A program made the position numbers and the translations under genes. 64,000 bases of DNA from Xanthobacteraceae bacterium 501b (GTDB taxonomy: Bacteria > Pseudomonadota > Alphaproteobacteria > Rhizobiales > Xanthobacteraceae): positions 372,001 through 436,000 of the forward strand of contig KB899087.1 of the NCBI GenBank assembly GCA_000378025.1. Direction: 5' to 3'. The notes below the pieces were generated by a model. It saw only the letters and a list, made by a program, of their open reading frames with translations, did no database searches and was not told where the DNA came from. Below, piece after piece: positions 47,101-55,528 of this stretch (the stretch's first letter is position 1; the number at the start of each line of letters is the position of its first letter).

Positions 47101-48344
47101 TGGCGTTTGCCGCCTTCGAGCAGGCGCCCGACGCCGATTTCGACCGTTTCGTCGCCGAGGGCGACGCGGCGCTGGCGCGCTTCGCGCTGTTCCAGGCCAT
47201 TGCCGGCGCCTATCCCGGCACACACTGGCGCGACTGGCCGGACGGGCTGAGCGAAGCCGGCAGCGCGGCGGTGGAGGCCTTTGGCCGCGCCGATCCGACG
47301 GCGTTCCGCTTCGCGCTGTGGCAGCAATGGGTCGCCGACCGGCAATTGGCCGGCGCGGCCGAGCGGGCACGGGCGGCGGGGCTGTCGCTCGGCCTCTATC
47401 GCGACCTTGCGGTCGGTACCGCGCCTGATGGGGCGGAGGCCTGGGCCGAGGCCGACATGCTGATGCCGGGCGTCACCATCGGCGCGCCGCCGGACCCGCT
47501 GGGGCCGGAGGGGCAGAACTGGTGCCTGCCGCCCTTCGACCCGCTGGCGCTGCAGCGCGACGGCTATGAGCGCTATGCCGGGCTGGTGGCCGCCAATATG
47601 CGCCATGCCGGTGCGCTCAGGATCGACCATGTGATGGGGCTGCGCCGGCTGTTCCTCATTCCCGAGGGCGCGCGCGGCTCGGACGGCGCCTATCTCGCCA
47701 TGCCGTTCGAGGCGCTGGCGGCGCAGGTGGCGCTGGAGAGCACGCGGGCGCAGTGCCTTGTGGTCGGCGAGGATCTCGGCACCGTGCCCTTCGGCATGCG
47801 CGACCAGCTGAACGCCGAGCGCATGCTCTCCTATCGCGTGCTGTGGTTCGAGCAGAAGGCCGGGGTATTCACGCCGCCGCAGGACTACCCGGCACTGGCG
47901 GCAGCCTGCGTCTCGACGCATGACCTGCCGACGCTGGCCGGCTGGTGGGAAGGCGTGGATCTGAAAGAGCGCCACGCGCTCGGACTGCTTGACGCGGAGG
48001 CCTATGCGGCGGGGCGGGTGGAGCGCGCCACGGAGCGCGAGCAGCTGGGCGCGGCGCTGCTGCAGGAAGAACTGATCACCGCGCTGCCGTCCACGGAGGT
48101 GCCGCTGGACGACGCGCTGCTGGCGGCGATCCATGCCTTCGTCTCGCGCACCCATGCCGCGCTGGCGCTGGCGCAGCTGGACGATCTCGCCGGCGAGACC
48201 GTGGCGGTGAACCTGCCCGGCACGGACCGGGAGAGGCCGAACTGGCGGCGCCGGCTGTCGCTGCCGCTGGAAGCGGTGATGGACAGCCCGCGCGCCAGGG
48301 CCGCGCTCGCCGCGATGGCGGGCGAGCGCGGCGGGGAGCCGTAG
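44193..48344 (+). CDS. GlgX-MalQ fusion: glycogen debranching enzyme and 4-alpha-glucanotransferase
   Basis: One 1383-residue frame with a GTG start overlapping the glgA stop. Residues 1 to about 690 are GlgX-like (CBM48 then GH13): [27 protein letters not shown], nucleophile Asp341 in [14 protein letters not shown], acid/base Glu377 in LIAEPWDIG, and [15 protein letters not shown] linker rich in Ala and Pro follows. Residues about 700-1383 are MalQ-like (GH77): [20 protein letters not shown], Asp1145 in [13 protein letters not shown], Glu1193 in [10 protein letters not shown] and Asp1244 in [14 protein letters not shown]. Both catalytic sites look complete. It would remove short branches and disproportionate the released maltodextrins. 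It is the last gene of the glg operon. Confidence 0.9.
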   Translation: MNDFTVSTGSPEPLGVTADARGVNVAVFSAHATRIEFCLFDPAGDKEIARLALPARTGDVFHAHISGVPAGARYGLRAAGPWAPQEGHRFNPAKLLVDPHACRLDRPFTLDAAMFDTRASGAERDETDSAFAMPKAIVLPAAASPVMAARAPFRWDRQVLYELHVRGFTMRHQDIPAGMRGSFAALAQPAALDHLVRLGVTTVELMPCMAWIDERHLPPLGLSNYWGYNPVVFGAPDPRLAPGGFDEISRTIAALHEAGIAVVLDVVLNHSGESDALGPTLSLRGLDNATYYRHATDDPARLINDAGTGNTLALERAPVLRLAMDALRRWAACGLDGFRFDLAATLGRRPDGFDPDAPFLAAMQQDPALRDLALIAEPWDIGPGGYQVGRFPPGWGEWNDRFRDTARHFWRGDEGVVGELATRLAGSSDIFAGRNRPLSRGINFVTAHDGFTLADLVAFANKRNEANGEHNRDGTDNNVSWNHGVEGWTDDAAVNAARRGDVRALLATLLVARGTPMLTMGDECGRSQAGNNNAYAQDNELTWLDWSKTDAELAAFTARLVKLRLAHRALRGEAPLTGRPVDGSGIADVDWRDPAGGTVRWNDGTTRALVAVFYAPEAEGEAADRVAVALNASDAAQALVLPEPRDGFVWRVAADTAQPDAEGGEPTEVAPRAVLILTEDALATAPRRAAGSDLLEKLSSAAGIDGQWFSADGKAQKVGDDTKRALLAALGLPAGTHGEANDSLARLSAQHFDRDIPFASVIRQGTAPLLTLAGEAAQAPRRLDLTLLLEDGQEIDLPVRPEEGTRRSVERPDGRQAVLRALALPELPPGRHKLRLGTEECRLTVAPPSCYVPPGLASGGRLFGIGTHLYTLRRDALDQGIGDFTALGELGVRAAQAGAHTVGLNPLHALFPDQRERASPYSPSDRRFLDPIYIDVAALGADLAGFAGVASAEAVDYPGVWAAKEAALKLAFAAFEQAPDADFDRFVAEGDAALARFALFQAIAGAYPGTHWRDWPDGLSEAGSAAVEAFGRADPTAFRFALWQQWVADRQLAGAAERARAAGLSLGLYRDLAVGTAPDGAEAWAEADMLMPGVTIGAPPDPLGPEGQNWCLPPFDPLALQRDGYERYAGLVAANMRHAGALRIDHVMGLRRLFLIPEGARGSDGAYLAMPFEALAAQVALESTRAQCLVVGEDLGTVPFGMRDQLNAERMLSYRVLWFEQKAGVFTPPQDYPALAAACVSTHDLPTLAGWWEGVDLKERHALGLLDAEAYAAGRVERATEREQLGAALLQEELITALPSTEVPLDDALLAAIHAFVSRTHAALALAQLDDLAGETVAVNLPGTDRERPNWRRRLSLPLEAVMDSPRARAALAAMAGERGGEP

Positions 48345-48347
48345 CGC

Positions 48348-48647
48348 TTACGGCGTGGTCGGCGCCGGAGTGGTGGGCGCGGGGTCGGTCGGCGCCGGCG
48401 TGGTGGGCGCCGGCTCGGCCGGGGTGCTCGGCTGAACGGCCGGATCATTGGCGGGCGGCATCGAGATTTCAGGCGCCGGGGGCGGCGGGGTGATGGGATC
48501 GGCCGCCGGCGGAACCGTCGGGCTCGCGGCGGGCGGGGACGGGTTTTCCGTCGGCTGGGTGGTCATCCGTCCCGAATACTGGACGGCGGCATAGGCGGCG
48601 ATCACAAGAACGATCGCGGCCACGATCAACATCATATTGCGGCTCAT
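48348..48647 (-). CDS. Small membrane protein with Pro/Thr-rich tail
   Basis: A 99-residue protein: one membrane helix (MMLIVAAIVLVIAAYAAVQY, residues about 5-24) followed by a low-complexity tail rich in P, T, A and D ending in near-perfect repeats of PAPTTPAPTDPAPTTPAPTT. The tail probably faces the periplasm. Function is unknown. The end is only three bases from the convergent glgX-malQ stop. Confidence 0.6.
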   Translation of the reverse strand: MSRNMMLIVAAIVLVIAAYAAVQYSGRMTTQPTENPSPPAASPTVPPAADPITPPPPAPEISMPPANDPAVQPSTPAEPAPTTPAPTDPAPTTPAPTTP

Positions 48648-48964
48648 TGAAGCGCGTCTCCGGCTTGGTGGTCCGGCCGCAGCGCCGGAAATCCGACAGT
48701 GCGCGCCCGGTCCACGAGGCATGGCTCCACGGGGTGCCCGCAGGCGGGGTCCGTTGCGGGAAAATCCACGGGCGTGGGGGCCGGCGAGCGGCCTGCCCGG
48801 GCGCAACAAAGCGGCGGATCCCGCGGATTTACCATTGTCGCAACGTCAATATTCGACGAAAGTTCCTGCTCCATTCCGCCGCAGGGCGGAACGCCGACAA
48901 CCGAGCCGCGCCCACGCGGCCGCCCTGTCCACCTTCCGGACGGGCCCCAGGGGAGGGAAACACC
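48648..48964. other. Gene-free stretch between two divergent small genes
   Basis: A 317-base gap that must hold the promoters of the membrane protein at 48347 and the small protein at 48965. TTGTCG / CAATATTCGAC near 48835-48860 is slightly A/T-rich and could be a promoter, and an AGGGGAGGGAAA ribosome site ends the stretch. I see no other structure. Confidence 0.4.
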
Positions 48965-49204
48965 ATGCCGCACGCCGATTTCGACGTCGTCACCCTGTCG
49001 CCTTCCACCGTGCGGGTGATGCACCGCGTTGCCCACCACATCTACGAATTCGCGCTGGAACAGGATGGCAGCGGCCGCCGCGTGGTGCGTCGCGGGCCGC
49101 AGATCACCTTCGGGCGTGGCGGCGACGTGCCGGCGCTCGAACTTCTGACCGCGGCCGAGCAAGTGGCGGCCGCCACCGCCCGCCACACCGGCATGATCGA
49201 CTGA
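48965..49204 (+). CDS. Small conserved-looking protein of unknown function
   Basis: A 79-residue protein beginning MPHADFDVVTLSPSTVRVMHRVAHHIYEFALEQDG. A strong ribosome site (GGAGGGA) lies eight bases upstream. No signal peptide, membrane helix or recognised domain. It is followed by the mod locus, but no functional link is visible. Confidence 0.6.
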   Translation: MPHADFDVVTLSPSTVRVMHRVAHHIYEFALEQDGSGRRVVRRGPQITFGRGGDVPALELLTAAEQVAAATARHTGMID

Positions 49205-49320
49205 CACGGCGCGGCGTCCTTCCGCCGCCCTTCCGCCGCCTCCTTCCCTGACGATGTCGCCACCCCGCGTGGCGGCGGCCGGGCGCCCGTGCGTCTTGGT
49301 GCTGGAATCTCGCGTCCAAT

Positions 49321-49362
49321 CATGTATATGGACAGATACATGTATATGGCCGGATATATGTT
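49321..49362. promoter_or_regulatory. Dyad upstream of modA, candidate ModE operator
   Basis: A perfect inverted repeat CATGTAT-N8-ATACATG (49321-49342) is followed by TATATGGCCGGATATA, another palindromic A/T-rich patch. Both lie within 55 bases of the modA start, and a ModE-type regulator is encoded at 52383-52829. The arms are not the E. coli ModE consensus, so the assignment rests on symmetry and position. Confidence 0.55.
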
Positions 49363-49374
49363 CAGGGAGTTCCC

Positions 49375-50169
49375 ATGCCGTCCCGTCGCTCGTTTCTTCG
49401 CCCGCTGGTGGCGGTGGCCGCCCTTGCCACGCTCTTCAGCGGTTCGCTCGCCTCCAGCGCTGTCGAGGCGCAGCAGGCCCCCACAATTTTCGCCGCCGCC
49501 AGCCTGACCAACGCCTTCCAGGACATCGGCAAGCTCTACAAGGAGAAGACCGGCGAGGACGTCGCCTTCTCCTTCGCCGCCTCCTCGGCGCTGGCCAAGC
49601 AGCTGGAGGCCGGCGCGCCGGCGGCGATCTTCGCCTCGGCGGACACCAAGTGGATGGACTACACCGAGGGCAAGGACCTGACGCTGAAGGCGACCCGCGT
49701 CACCCCGATCGGCAACAGCCTCGTTTTGATCATGCCGGCGGACACGGCAAAGCCCGTGACGCTCAACGCCTCCTTCGACTGGCTGGCCTTTCTCGGCCCG
49801 GATGGGCGCATCGCCACCGGCCTCACCGACAGCGTGCCGGCCGGCATCTATGCCAAGGCGGCGCTGACCAGCCTTGGCGCCTGGGACAAGGTGCAGCCCC
49901 GCATCGTCGGCTCGGAAAGCGTGCGCGCGGCGCTGGCGCTGGTGGAGCGCGGCGAGGCGCGTGCGGGCATCGTCTATTCCACCGACGCGGCGATCGCCAA
50001 GAACGTGAAGGTGGTCGCCACCTTCCCGCCCGGCAGCCACCCACCGGTGGAATACCCGTTCGAGATCGTCAAGGGCCAGGACAACCCGGCGACGCGGGCC
50101 TTGTTCGACTTCCTCACCGGGCCGGAGGCGAAGGTGGTTTATGCCAAATATGGTTTCGTGGTGAAGTGA
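49375..50169 (+). CDS. modA: Molybdate-binding periplasmic protein ModA
   Basis: A 264-residue protein with a signal peptide (MPSRRSFLRPLVAVAALATLF to about VEAQ, residue 33). The mature part IFAAASLTNAFQDIGKLYKEKTGEDVAFSFAASSALAKQLEAGAPAAIFASAD carries the ligand-binding serines (AAASL, ASSAL) of the ModA family, and GIVYSTDAAI is typical. It binds molybdate or tungstate for the ModBC transporter. A D-type repeat pair (50203-50306) lies between it and modB. Confidence 0.94.
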   Translation: MPSRRSFLRPLVAVAALATLFSGSLASSAVEAQQAPTIFAAASLTNAFQDIGKLYKEKTGEDVAFSFAASSALAKQLEAGAPAAIFASADTKWMDYTEGKDLTLKATRVTPIGNSLVLIMPADTAKPVTLNASFDWLAFLGPDGRIATGLTDSVPAGIYAKAALTSLGAWDKVQPRIVGSESVRAALALVERGEARAGIVYSTDAAIAKNVKVVATFPPGSHPPVEYPFEIVKGQDNPATRALFDFLTGPEAKVVYAKYGFVVK

Positions 50170-50202
50170 GGCGCCGCCTCGGAATGCGGCGGCAGACGGG
50201 CT

Positions 50203-50306
50203 GCATGCTTCGAGGCCGGCCTTCCGGCCGGCACCTCAGCATGACGCCGCGTCGGGACATGGAACCACGTCATCCTGAGGTGCTCGCGTAGCGAGCCTCG
50301 AAGGAT
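50203..50306. repeat. Family D inverted pair between modA and modB
   Basis: Unit one is GCATGCTTCGAGGCCGGCC with GGCCGGCACCTCAGCATGAC, and unit two CACGTCATCCTGAGGTGC with GCCTCGAAGGAT; the two units are inverted relative to each other. It separates an operon that is usually compact. Confidence 0.75.
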
Positions 50307-50327
50307 ATTCGATAAAGGTCCGGAAGC

Positions 50328-51017
50328 ATGCTCACCCCCGAGGAATGGACCGCCGTCGCGCTCAGCCTGCGCGTGGCGTTCTGGGCAACGTTCTGGAGCC
50401 TGCCCTTCGCCGTTCTCACCGCCTTCGTGCTGGCGCGGGCGCGCTTTCCCGGAAGGAGCCTGCTCGACGGGCTGGTCTATCTGCCGCTGGTGCTGCCCAA
50501 GGTGGTGGTGGGCTATCTGCTGCTGCTCACGCTGGGCGGGCGTGGCCTGATCGGCCAGTATCTCGACGCCTGGTTCGGCATCAAGCTGATCTTCACCACG
50601 GCGGGAGCGACGGTGGCGGCCGCCGTGGTGAGCTTCCCGCTCACCGTCAACGCCATCCGCCTGGCGCTGGAGGCGGTGGACCGGGGGCTGGAGACGGCGG
50701 CACGCACGCTCGGCGCCTCAAAGCTCGACGTGTTCTTCTCGGTGACTCTGCCGCTGATGCTGCCGGGCATTCTGTCAGGCGCGCTGCTCGCCATCGCCTC
50801 GGCGCTGGGCGAGTTCGGCGCCACCATCACCTTCGTCTCCAATGTCGAGGGCCAGACCCGCACCATCCCGCTCGCCATCTACAGCGCCACCCATATGCCC
50901 GATGGCGACGCCATGGCGCTGCGGCTGACGCTGGTCTCCGTGGTGCTGGCGCTCGGCTCGCTGCTGCTGGCCAGCCTGGTCGACCGGCGCATCCGCGTCA
51001 TGATCGGGCGGGGGTAG
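50328..51017 (+). CDS. modB: Molybdate ABC transporter permease ModB
   Basis: A 229-residue inner-membrane permease with about five hydrophobic helices. The ABC-interaction EAA loop reads ETAARTLGASKLDVFFSVTLPLMLPGILSG. LGEFGATITFVSNVEGQTRTIPLAIY is a strong ModB signature. It forms the channel with ModC. Located 158 bases after modA with the D-type repeats between them, and two bases before modC. Confidence 0.95.
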   Translation: MLTPEEWTAVALSLRVAFWATFWSLPFAVLTAFVLARARFPGRSLLDGLVYLPLVLPKVVVGYLLLLTLGGRGLIGQYLDAWFGIKLIFTTAGATVAAAVVSFPLTVNAIRLALEAVDRGLETAARTLGASKLDVFFSVTLPLMLPGILSGALLAIASALGEFGATITFVSNVEGQTRTIPLAIYSATHMPDGDAMALRLTLVSVVLALGSLLLASLVDRRIRVMIGRG

Positions 51018-51019
51018 GC

Positions 51020-52138
51020 ATGATCGAGGTCGGGTTTCGCCTGGCGCGGCCCGGCGGCTTCGCGCTGGAATGCGGCTTCGCCGTGCCCGCAAGCGGCGTC
51101 ACCGCGCTGTTCGGCCGCTCAGGCGCCGGCAAGACCACCATCATCCAGGCGGTGGCCGGGGTGGTGCGGCCCGATGCCGGGCGTATCGCGGTGGCGGGCG
51201 AGGTGTTCTTCGATTCCGCCCGTGGAATCGACTTGCCGATCGAGGCGCGTCGGGTGGGATACGTGTTCCAGGAGGCGCGGCTGTTTCCCCATCTCAAGGT
51301 CGAGGGCAATCTGCGCTATGGCGAGCGGCGCTGCCGGGCGGCGGAGCGGCGGATTGGTTTCGAGGCGGTGGTGGAATTGCTCGGCATCGGCCACCTTCTG
51401 GCGCGCCGGCCGCACACGCTGTCGGGCGGCGAGCGCCAGCGCGTCGCCATCGGCCGGGCGCTGCTGGCGCAGCCGCGCCTGCTCTTGATGGACGAGCCGC
51501 TGGCGGCGCTGGACGAAGCGCGCAAGGCGGAAATCCTGCCGTATCTGGAGCGGCTGCGCGACGAGATGGGGCTGCCCATCCTCTATGTCAGCCATTCGCT
51601 CGACGAGGTGCTGCGTCTCGCCGATACGCTGGTGGCGCTCAGCGAGGGGCGGCAGGTGGCGGCGGGACCGGTGGCGCAGGTGATGTCGCGGCCGGAGATG
51701 CTGCCGGTGCTCGGCCGCTTCGACCTCGGCACGCTGCTGGACTGCGAGGTCGTGCGCCATGATGCCGCCTATGGGCTCTCCACCCTCGCTTTCGCGGGCG
51801 GGGAATTGCGGGTGCCGCAGGTGGGCCGCGCGGTCGGAGGCAAGGTGCGGGCCCGGGTGCGGGCGCGCGACGTTGCCCTCGCTTTGGCCAAGCCCGAGGG
51901 CGTCTCGGTCACCAATCTGCTGCCGGCGGTGGTCGAGGCGGTGCGGGCGCTGGAAGGCCCCTATGCCGATATCGCGCTGCGGGTCGGCGAGGGTCAGCTC
52001 GCCGCCATGGTGACGCGCGAGAGTGTCGCGCGGCTGGGGCTGCGGCCGGGGCTCGCGGTCTGGGCGATGGTGAAGTCGGTGGCGGTGGAGGGAAGCCGGC
52101 CGGAAATCTTCGCGCCGGGCTTAGATCACGGCGCCTGA
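51020..52138 (+). CDS. modC: Molybdate ABC transporter ATPase ModC
   Basis: A 372-residue ABC ATPase. Walker A is GRSGAGKT (32-39), signature LSGGE (in PHTLSGGERQRVAIGRALL), Walker B LLLMDEP. The FDSARGIDLPIEARRVGYVFQEARLFPHLKVEGNLRYG segment is typical of ModC. The C-terminal MOP/TOBE domain (VSVTNLLPAVVEAVRALEGPYADIALRVGEGQLAAMVTRESVARLGLRPGLAVWAMVKSVAV) binds molybdate. Its stop overlaps the convergent small membrane gene by 13 bases. Confidence 0.95.
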   Translation: MIEVGFRLARPGGFALECGFAVPASGVTALFGRSGAGKTTIIQAVAGVVRPDAGRIAVAGEVFFDSARGIDLPIEARRVGYVFQEARLFPHLKVEGNLRYGERRCRAAERRIGFEAVVELLGIGHLLARRPHTLSGGERQRVAIGRALLAQPRLLLMDEPLAALDEARKAEILPYLERLRDEMGLPILYVSHSLDEVLRLADTLVALSEGRQVAAGPVAQVMSRPEMLPVLGRFDLGTLLDCEVVRHDAAYGLSTLAFAGGELRVPQVGRAVGGKVRARVRARDVALALAKPEGVSVTNLLPAVVEAVRALEGPYADIALRVGEGQLAAMVTRESVARLGLRPGLAVWAMVKSVAVEGSRPEIFAPGLDHGA

Positions 52139-52320
52139 ATGATCGGCGCTACGCCGGGGCCGACCGCCTGCTCGTCGCGCACGAAGCCGATCGCGGCGAG
52201 AACGACCAGCGCCAGCACCAGCGCCACCAGAACGAGCCGCACCGGCGTCGAGCGTCGCCCGATCACGCCGATGGCGATCAGCAGCAAAAGAATGAGAATG
52301 ACGAGGATGATGGTCTGCAT
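52126..52320 (-). CDS. Small two-helix membrane protein
   Basis: A 64-residue protein. Residues 2-20 (QTIILVILILLLLIAIGVI) and 27-46 (VRLVLVALVLALVVLAAIGF) are membrane helices separated by RRSTP, and a short polar tail ends it. It overlaps the end of modC. Function is unknown; an upstream start (52356) would add 12 residues. Confidence 0.6.
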   Translation of the reverse strand: MQTIILVILILLLLIAIGVIGRRSTPVRLVLVALVLALVVLAAIGFVRDEQAVGPGVAPIIQAP

Positions 52321-52382
52321 GTTCGCCCTGGATGCGGAAAAGCCGGTCTGAGACAACGGCCAGCGGGGCCGATGGTTCCAAG

Positions 52383-52829
52383 CTACCCTTCGGCCGGCGT
52401 GTCGGCCGATATGTCGGCCGCGGCCTCCAGCGGCGCCAGCGCGGCGCGCAGCTCGTCGACGGCGGCGCGGCTGGCGGCCGTGCTGCTGCGCTCGACCTCG
52501 CGATAGAGCGCGATCAGCCTTTCGCCGAACGGGGTGAGGTCGGTGCCGTGGCCGCGCCGGCCTGGATGGGTTTCCACCACCTTCTGGCGGAAGCTGCGGC
52601 CGATCTCGTCCACCAGCAGCCAGGCGCGGCGATAGCTCATGCCGAGCTTGCGCGCGGCGGAGAGGATGGAACGCTCGGTGCGGATGGCCTCCAGAAGCTC
52701 GATCATCCCCGGCCCGAGATGGCGGCCATCGCCGAAATAGACGCGGATGAACAGCCCGTCGCGCGGGCGGGGCGCTGTGTCCCCGTCCGCCTTTTCTCCG
52801 GTCAGGTCCGTGTGCGTGTGCCGAGCCAT
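52383..52829 (-). CDS. modE: Single-domain ModE-type molybdate regulator
   Basis: A 148-residue winged-helix protein. FIRVYFGDGRHLGPGMIELLEAIRTERSILSAARKLGMSYRRAWLLVDEIGRSFRQKVVETHPGRRGHGTDLTPFGERLIALYREVE is the ModE DNA-binding half. The C-terminal molybdate-binding MOP domains of E. coli ModE are missing; single-domain ModE homologues are known. The ATG at 52829 is chosen; a GTG at 52847 is an alternative. It is convergent with modABC and may act at the dyad at 49321. Confidence 0.85.
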   Translation of the reverse strand: MARHTHTDLTGEKADGDTAPRPRDGLFIRVYFGDGRHLGPGMIELLEAIRTERSILSAARKLGMSYRRAWLLVDEIGRSFRQKVVETHPGRRGHGTDLTPFGERLIALYREVERSSTAASRAAVDELRAALAPLEAAADISADTPAEG

Positions 52830-52903
52830 GCGCGCCTCTTGCCCCACACGCGATGTTAAGGGAAGAGGCGCGCGGCTGGAACCCGTTCAGGCGGGGCGCC
52901 GCC

Positions 52904-54271
52904 TCAGGCGGTGCGCAGCTTCGGGCGGCGCCGGGCGAAGGCGAGGTCGAGCAGCACCATCACCACCAGCGAGGCGCCGACCAGCGGGAAGATCACCCCG
53001 ACCACCGCCATGATGGCGATCAGCCCCCACATCACCCCGGCGCTTGTGGGCGCGGGCGGAACGCCGAGCGAGCCGGCCGGCCGGCGTTTCCACCACATCA
53101 CCCCGGCGGAGACCGCCATCAGGATGATGGCGAGGCACACTGCCAGCAGGAACAGCTGGTTGGCCAGCCCGAATTCCTGCCCCATGTGGAAGTTGATGCC
53201 CCATTCCATCGCCTTCGCCGCCGGGCCGTAATCGGCATAGGAGAAGTCGATCAGCGGCTTGCCGGTGTACTGGTCGAGATGAACGACCCGCTGCTTTGAG
53301 AGGTCGTCGGGATAGACGGTGGCGGAATAGACCCCGGTCGGCCCGGACGGCAGGCTGAGCGCATAGCCCGGCGACACGCCGAGCGTGTCGACGATGGCGG
53401 CCGCCTGGTCGACGCCGATCGACGCGCCGGCGGCGGGGGTCGATTCCGGCATCTTCGCCTGTTCCAGCGACCAGGTGGTGGGGCCGTTGACGTGGGCGAG
53501 ATGCTCGTCCGACATCGGCACGTTCTCGTAGAGGCCGGAGGGATAGCCGTAATTGGAGCTATTGGCCCACTCATTGACCTTTTCCCCCCACACCAGCGAC
53601 CAGGGCATGCCCGACAGCGACATGAAGGCGATGACGACGCCGGCAAAGGCGCCGGTGACGGCGTGCAGGTCACGCCAGAACACGCGCTTGCGCGGGGTGC
53701 CGCGTACACTCACGACACCGCCGCTCTGCTTGCGCGGCCACCAGAGATAGAAACCGGTGGCGACTAACAGGATGGACCAGCCGCCGACGATCTCGATGAT
53801 ACCATTGGTGATGGTGCCGAACTCGGCCAGGCTGTGCAGCCGTCGCATCAGCCACATAATCGTCCCGCGATCGGCCAACTCGCCCAGCACGCGCGAATCA
53901 TAGGGGTCGACATAGACCGAGCGGCGCGCGCCCTCACTGGTCTTGATCACCACCTCGGCCGAGGCGGTGGTATCGACCGGGGAGATGTACTTCAGCGCCG
54001 TGCCGGGGCGGGCCTTGAGTGCCGCGTCGATCCAGGCGCTGGGCGCCTCGACCGGGGTGGCGCGGGCTTCCACGACTTTCAGCTGGTGGTGCCAGGCATT
54101 GTCGATCTCCTCGCGGAAGAGATAGAGCGCACCGGTCACGGACAGCAGGATGAGGAAGGGCAGCACCAGCAGGCCGGCATAGAAATGCCAGCGCCAGACG
54201 GCGCGGTAGAGATTGGCCGAGCGCTCTTCGGCGTCACGGCCCGGGATGTCGGACACGATTGTGGTGCTCAT
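52904..54271 (-). CDS. PepSY-associated transmembrane protein
   Basis: A 455-residue protein with four to five membrane helices: HFYAGLLVLPFLILLSVTGALYLF (about 29-52), GGWSILLVATGFYLWW (about 164-179), AFAGVVIAFMSLSGMPW, NQLFLLAVCLAIILMAVSAGVMWW and GLIAIMAVVGVIFPLVGASLVVMVLLDLAF. Conserved histidines in MRRLHSLAEF, RDLHAVTGAF and NFHMGQEF fit the PepSY/DUF2271-like reductase group that handles iron or copper. The neighbour encodes a PCuAC copper chaperone on the same strand, so a copper-related role is likely. Exact substrate is unknown. Confidence 0.85.
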   Translation of the reverse strand: MSTTIVSDIPGRDAEERSANLYRAVWRWHFYAGLLVLPFLILLSVTGALYLFREEIDNAWHHQLKVVEARATPVEAPSAWIDAALKARPGTALKYISPVDTTASAEVVIKTSEGARRSVYVDPYDSRVLGELADRGTIMWLMRRLHSLAEFGTITNGIIEIVGGWSILLVATGFYLWWPRKQSGGVVSVRGTPRKRVFWRDLHAVTGAFAGVVIAFMSLSGMPWSLVWGEKVNEWANSSNYGYPSGLYENVPMSDEHLAHVNGPTTWSLEQAKMPESTPAAGASIGVDQAAAIVDTLGVSPGYALSLPSGPTGVYSATVYPDDLSKQRVVHLDQYTGKPLIDFSYADYGPAAKAMEWGINFHMGQEFGLANQLFLLAVCLAIILMAVSAGVMWWKRRPAGSLGVPPAPTSAGVMWGLIAIMAVVGVIFPLVGASLVVMVLLDLAFARRRPKLRTA

Positions 54272-54375
54272 CGGAGAGAGTTCCGGAAAATGAGGGCAAC
54301 GGCACGCGCCGAGCCCCGGCCGTCACGCGGGACGGCCGGCCTCAAGGCGCGCGGCGGGCGATCTTCTGGTTGGAA

Positions 54376-54939
54376 TCAGTTGGCGGGGGTGCCGTGATTG
54401 TGCCCGTCATGGCCGGAAGCTTCCGCGCCCTTGGGGCCACCCATGCCCTCGATCTTGAACGAGACGTCGATCTTGCCGGCCTTGGCGAAGGTGAGCGTGC
54501 CCTTGAAGCTCTCGCCTTCCTTCAGCGGCTGCTTGAGGTCCATCAGCATCAGGTGGAAACCACCCGGCGCCAGCTTGGCCTCGCCATTTGCGGGGATTTC
54601 CAGCCCATCCGGCAGCATCCGCATGGTCATGACGCCGTCCTTGACCGCCATTTCGTGGATCTCGACATGGCCGGCGACCTCGGCGGTGGCGGAGACGAGG
54701 CGATCGGCCTCCTTGCCCTCATTCTCGATGGTCAGGTAGCCGCCGCCGACCTTGGCGCCTGCCGGAGTCATGCGCGCCCAGGGGTGCTCGATTTCGAGGT
54801 TGCCGATCTTGTACTCATGGGCGAAGGCCGGCTGCATGACGAACAGGCCGAGCGCGGCGGCCAGGATGGCGAAGCCGATGCGGTCTTCGGTGCGGCGAAG
54901 GGCGCGGCGCAGGATGGTGCGGAGCGTGGGGTGAAGCAT
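54376..54939 (-). CDS. PCuAC-type copper chaperone
   Basis: A 187-residue secreted protein, with a long signal region ending near AFAHEYK (residue 40). The PCuAC domain shows [30 protein letters not shown] and the [30 protein letters not shown] stretch. Metal ligands are recognisable as His95/Met97, Met108, and His129/Met131. The tail GHDGHNHG is His-rich. Such proteins deliver copper to cytochrome oxidase or to resistance systems. It is followed by the PepSY gene and preceded by a DUF2946-like gene, all on one strand. Confidence 0.9.
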   Translation of the reverse strand: MLHPTLRTILRRALRRTEDRIGFAILAAALGLFVMQPAFAHEYKIGNLEIEHPWARMTPAGAKVGGGYLTIENEGKEADRLVSATAEVAGHVEIHEMAVKDGVMTMRMLPDGLEIPANGEAKLAPGGFHLMLMDLKQPLKEGESFKGTLTFAKAGKIDVSFKIEGMGGPKGAEASGHDGHNHGTPAN

Positions 54940-55023
54940 GGTGGTCTCCCTCGGTGCCGGCGCGGCACGGATGCGTGCCTGCGGCCGGTGTTTCGACTGA
55001 CGTTCTGCGGTAGGCGGCAGGCG

Positions 55024-55434
55024 TCAGGCGCGGGGAGGGGCCCTGATATGGCCAGGCGAGCGCTCGGGCGCGCGGGCGAGGCCGGCCGCGCGCGGCGGTA
55101 GAGGACGGGCCTCAAGAGGGTGCGCCGGCAGGGCCGCGAGTGCCACCACCGGCGGCGGCAGGGCGCTAGCGGGCGCCGTCTGGCAGCCGGTGAGGCAGCA
55201 ATCGGGGGTATGGCGCGCCGGCTCGCCCGGCGTTGCGGGCTCGCCATGGCCGCTGAGGCAGAGCGTCTGGCCGAAGGCGTCGACGGTGAGGAAGCCCACC
55301 GCATGGGCGCCGCTGGCCAGGCCGCCGAGCAGGGCCTGCAGCACCAGCACATAGGCGACCGCGAGCACCAGCGCCCAGCGGCGCAGGGCGCCGGCCGGTC
55401 GGGTCTCCTCGGTCATCGCAATGGTGGCGGACAC
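55024..55434 (-). CDS. DUF2946-like Cys-containing protein
   Basis: A 136-residue protein. A GTG at 55434, seven bases after GAGGGAG, is the likely start, with an ATG at 55416 as alternative. Residues about 20-42 ([18 protein letters not shown] region) make one membrane helix or signal anchor. The rest has TLCLSGHGE and [10 protein letters not shown], cysteine motifs of DUF2946, then an Ala/Pro-rich end. It is first in a presumed copper unit with PCuAC and PepSY. Confidence 0.7.
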   Translation of the reverse strand: MSATIAMTEETRPAGALRRWALVLAVAYVLVLQALLGGLASGAHAVGFLTVDAFGQTLCLSGHGEPATPGEPARHTPDCCLTGCQTAPASALPPPVVALAALPAHPLEARPLPPRAAGLARAPERSPGHIRAPPRA

Positions 55435-55528
55435 GGCATGCTCCCTCGCCTGCGTCTTATCACAGCCGGGGAGGGGCCGGAACAGCGGCACGCCGCCGCT
55501 GCCCGGCCCGTGGTTTCATGACGCGCGA

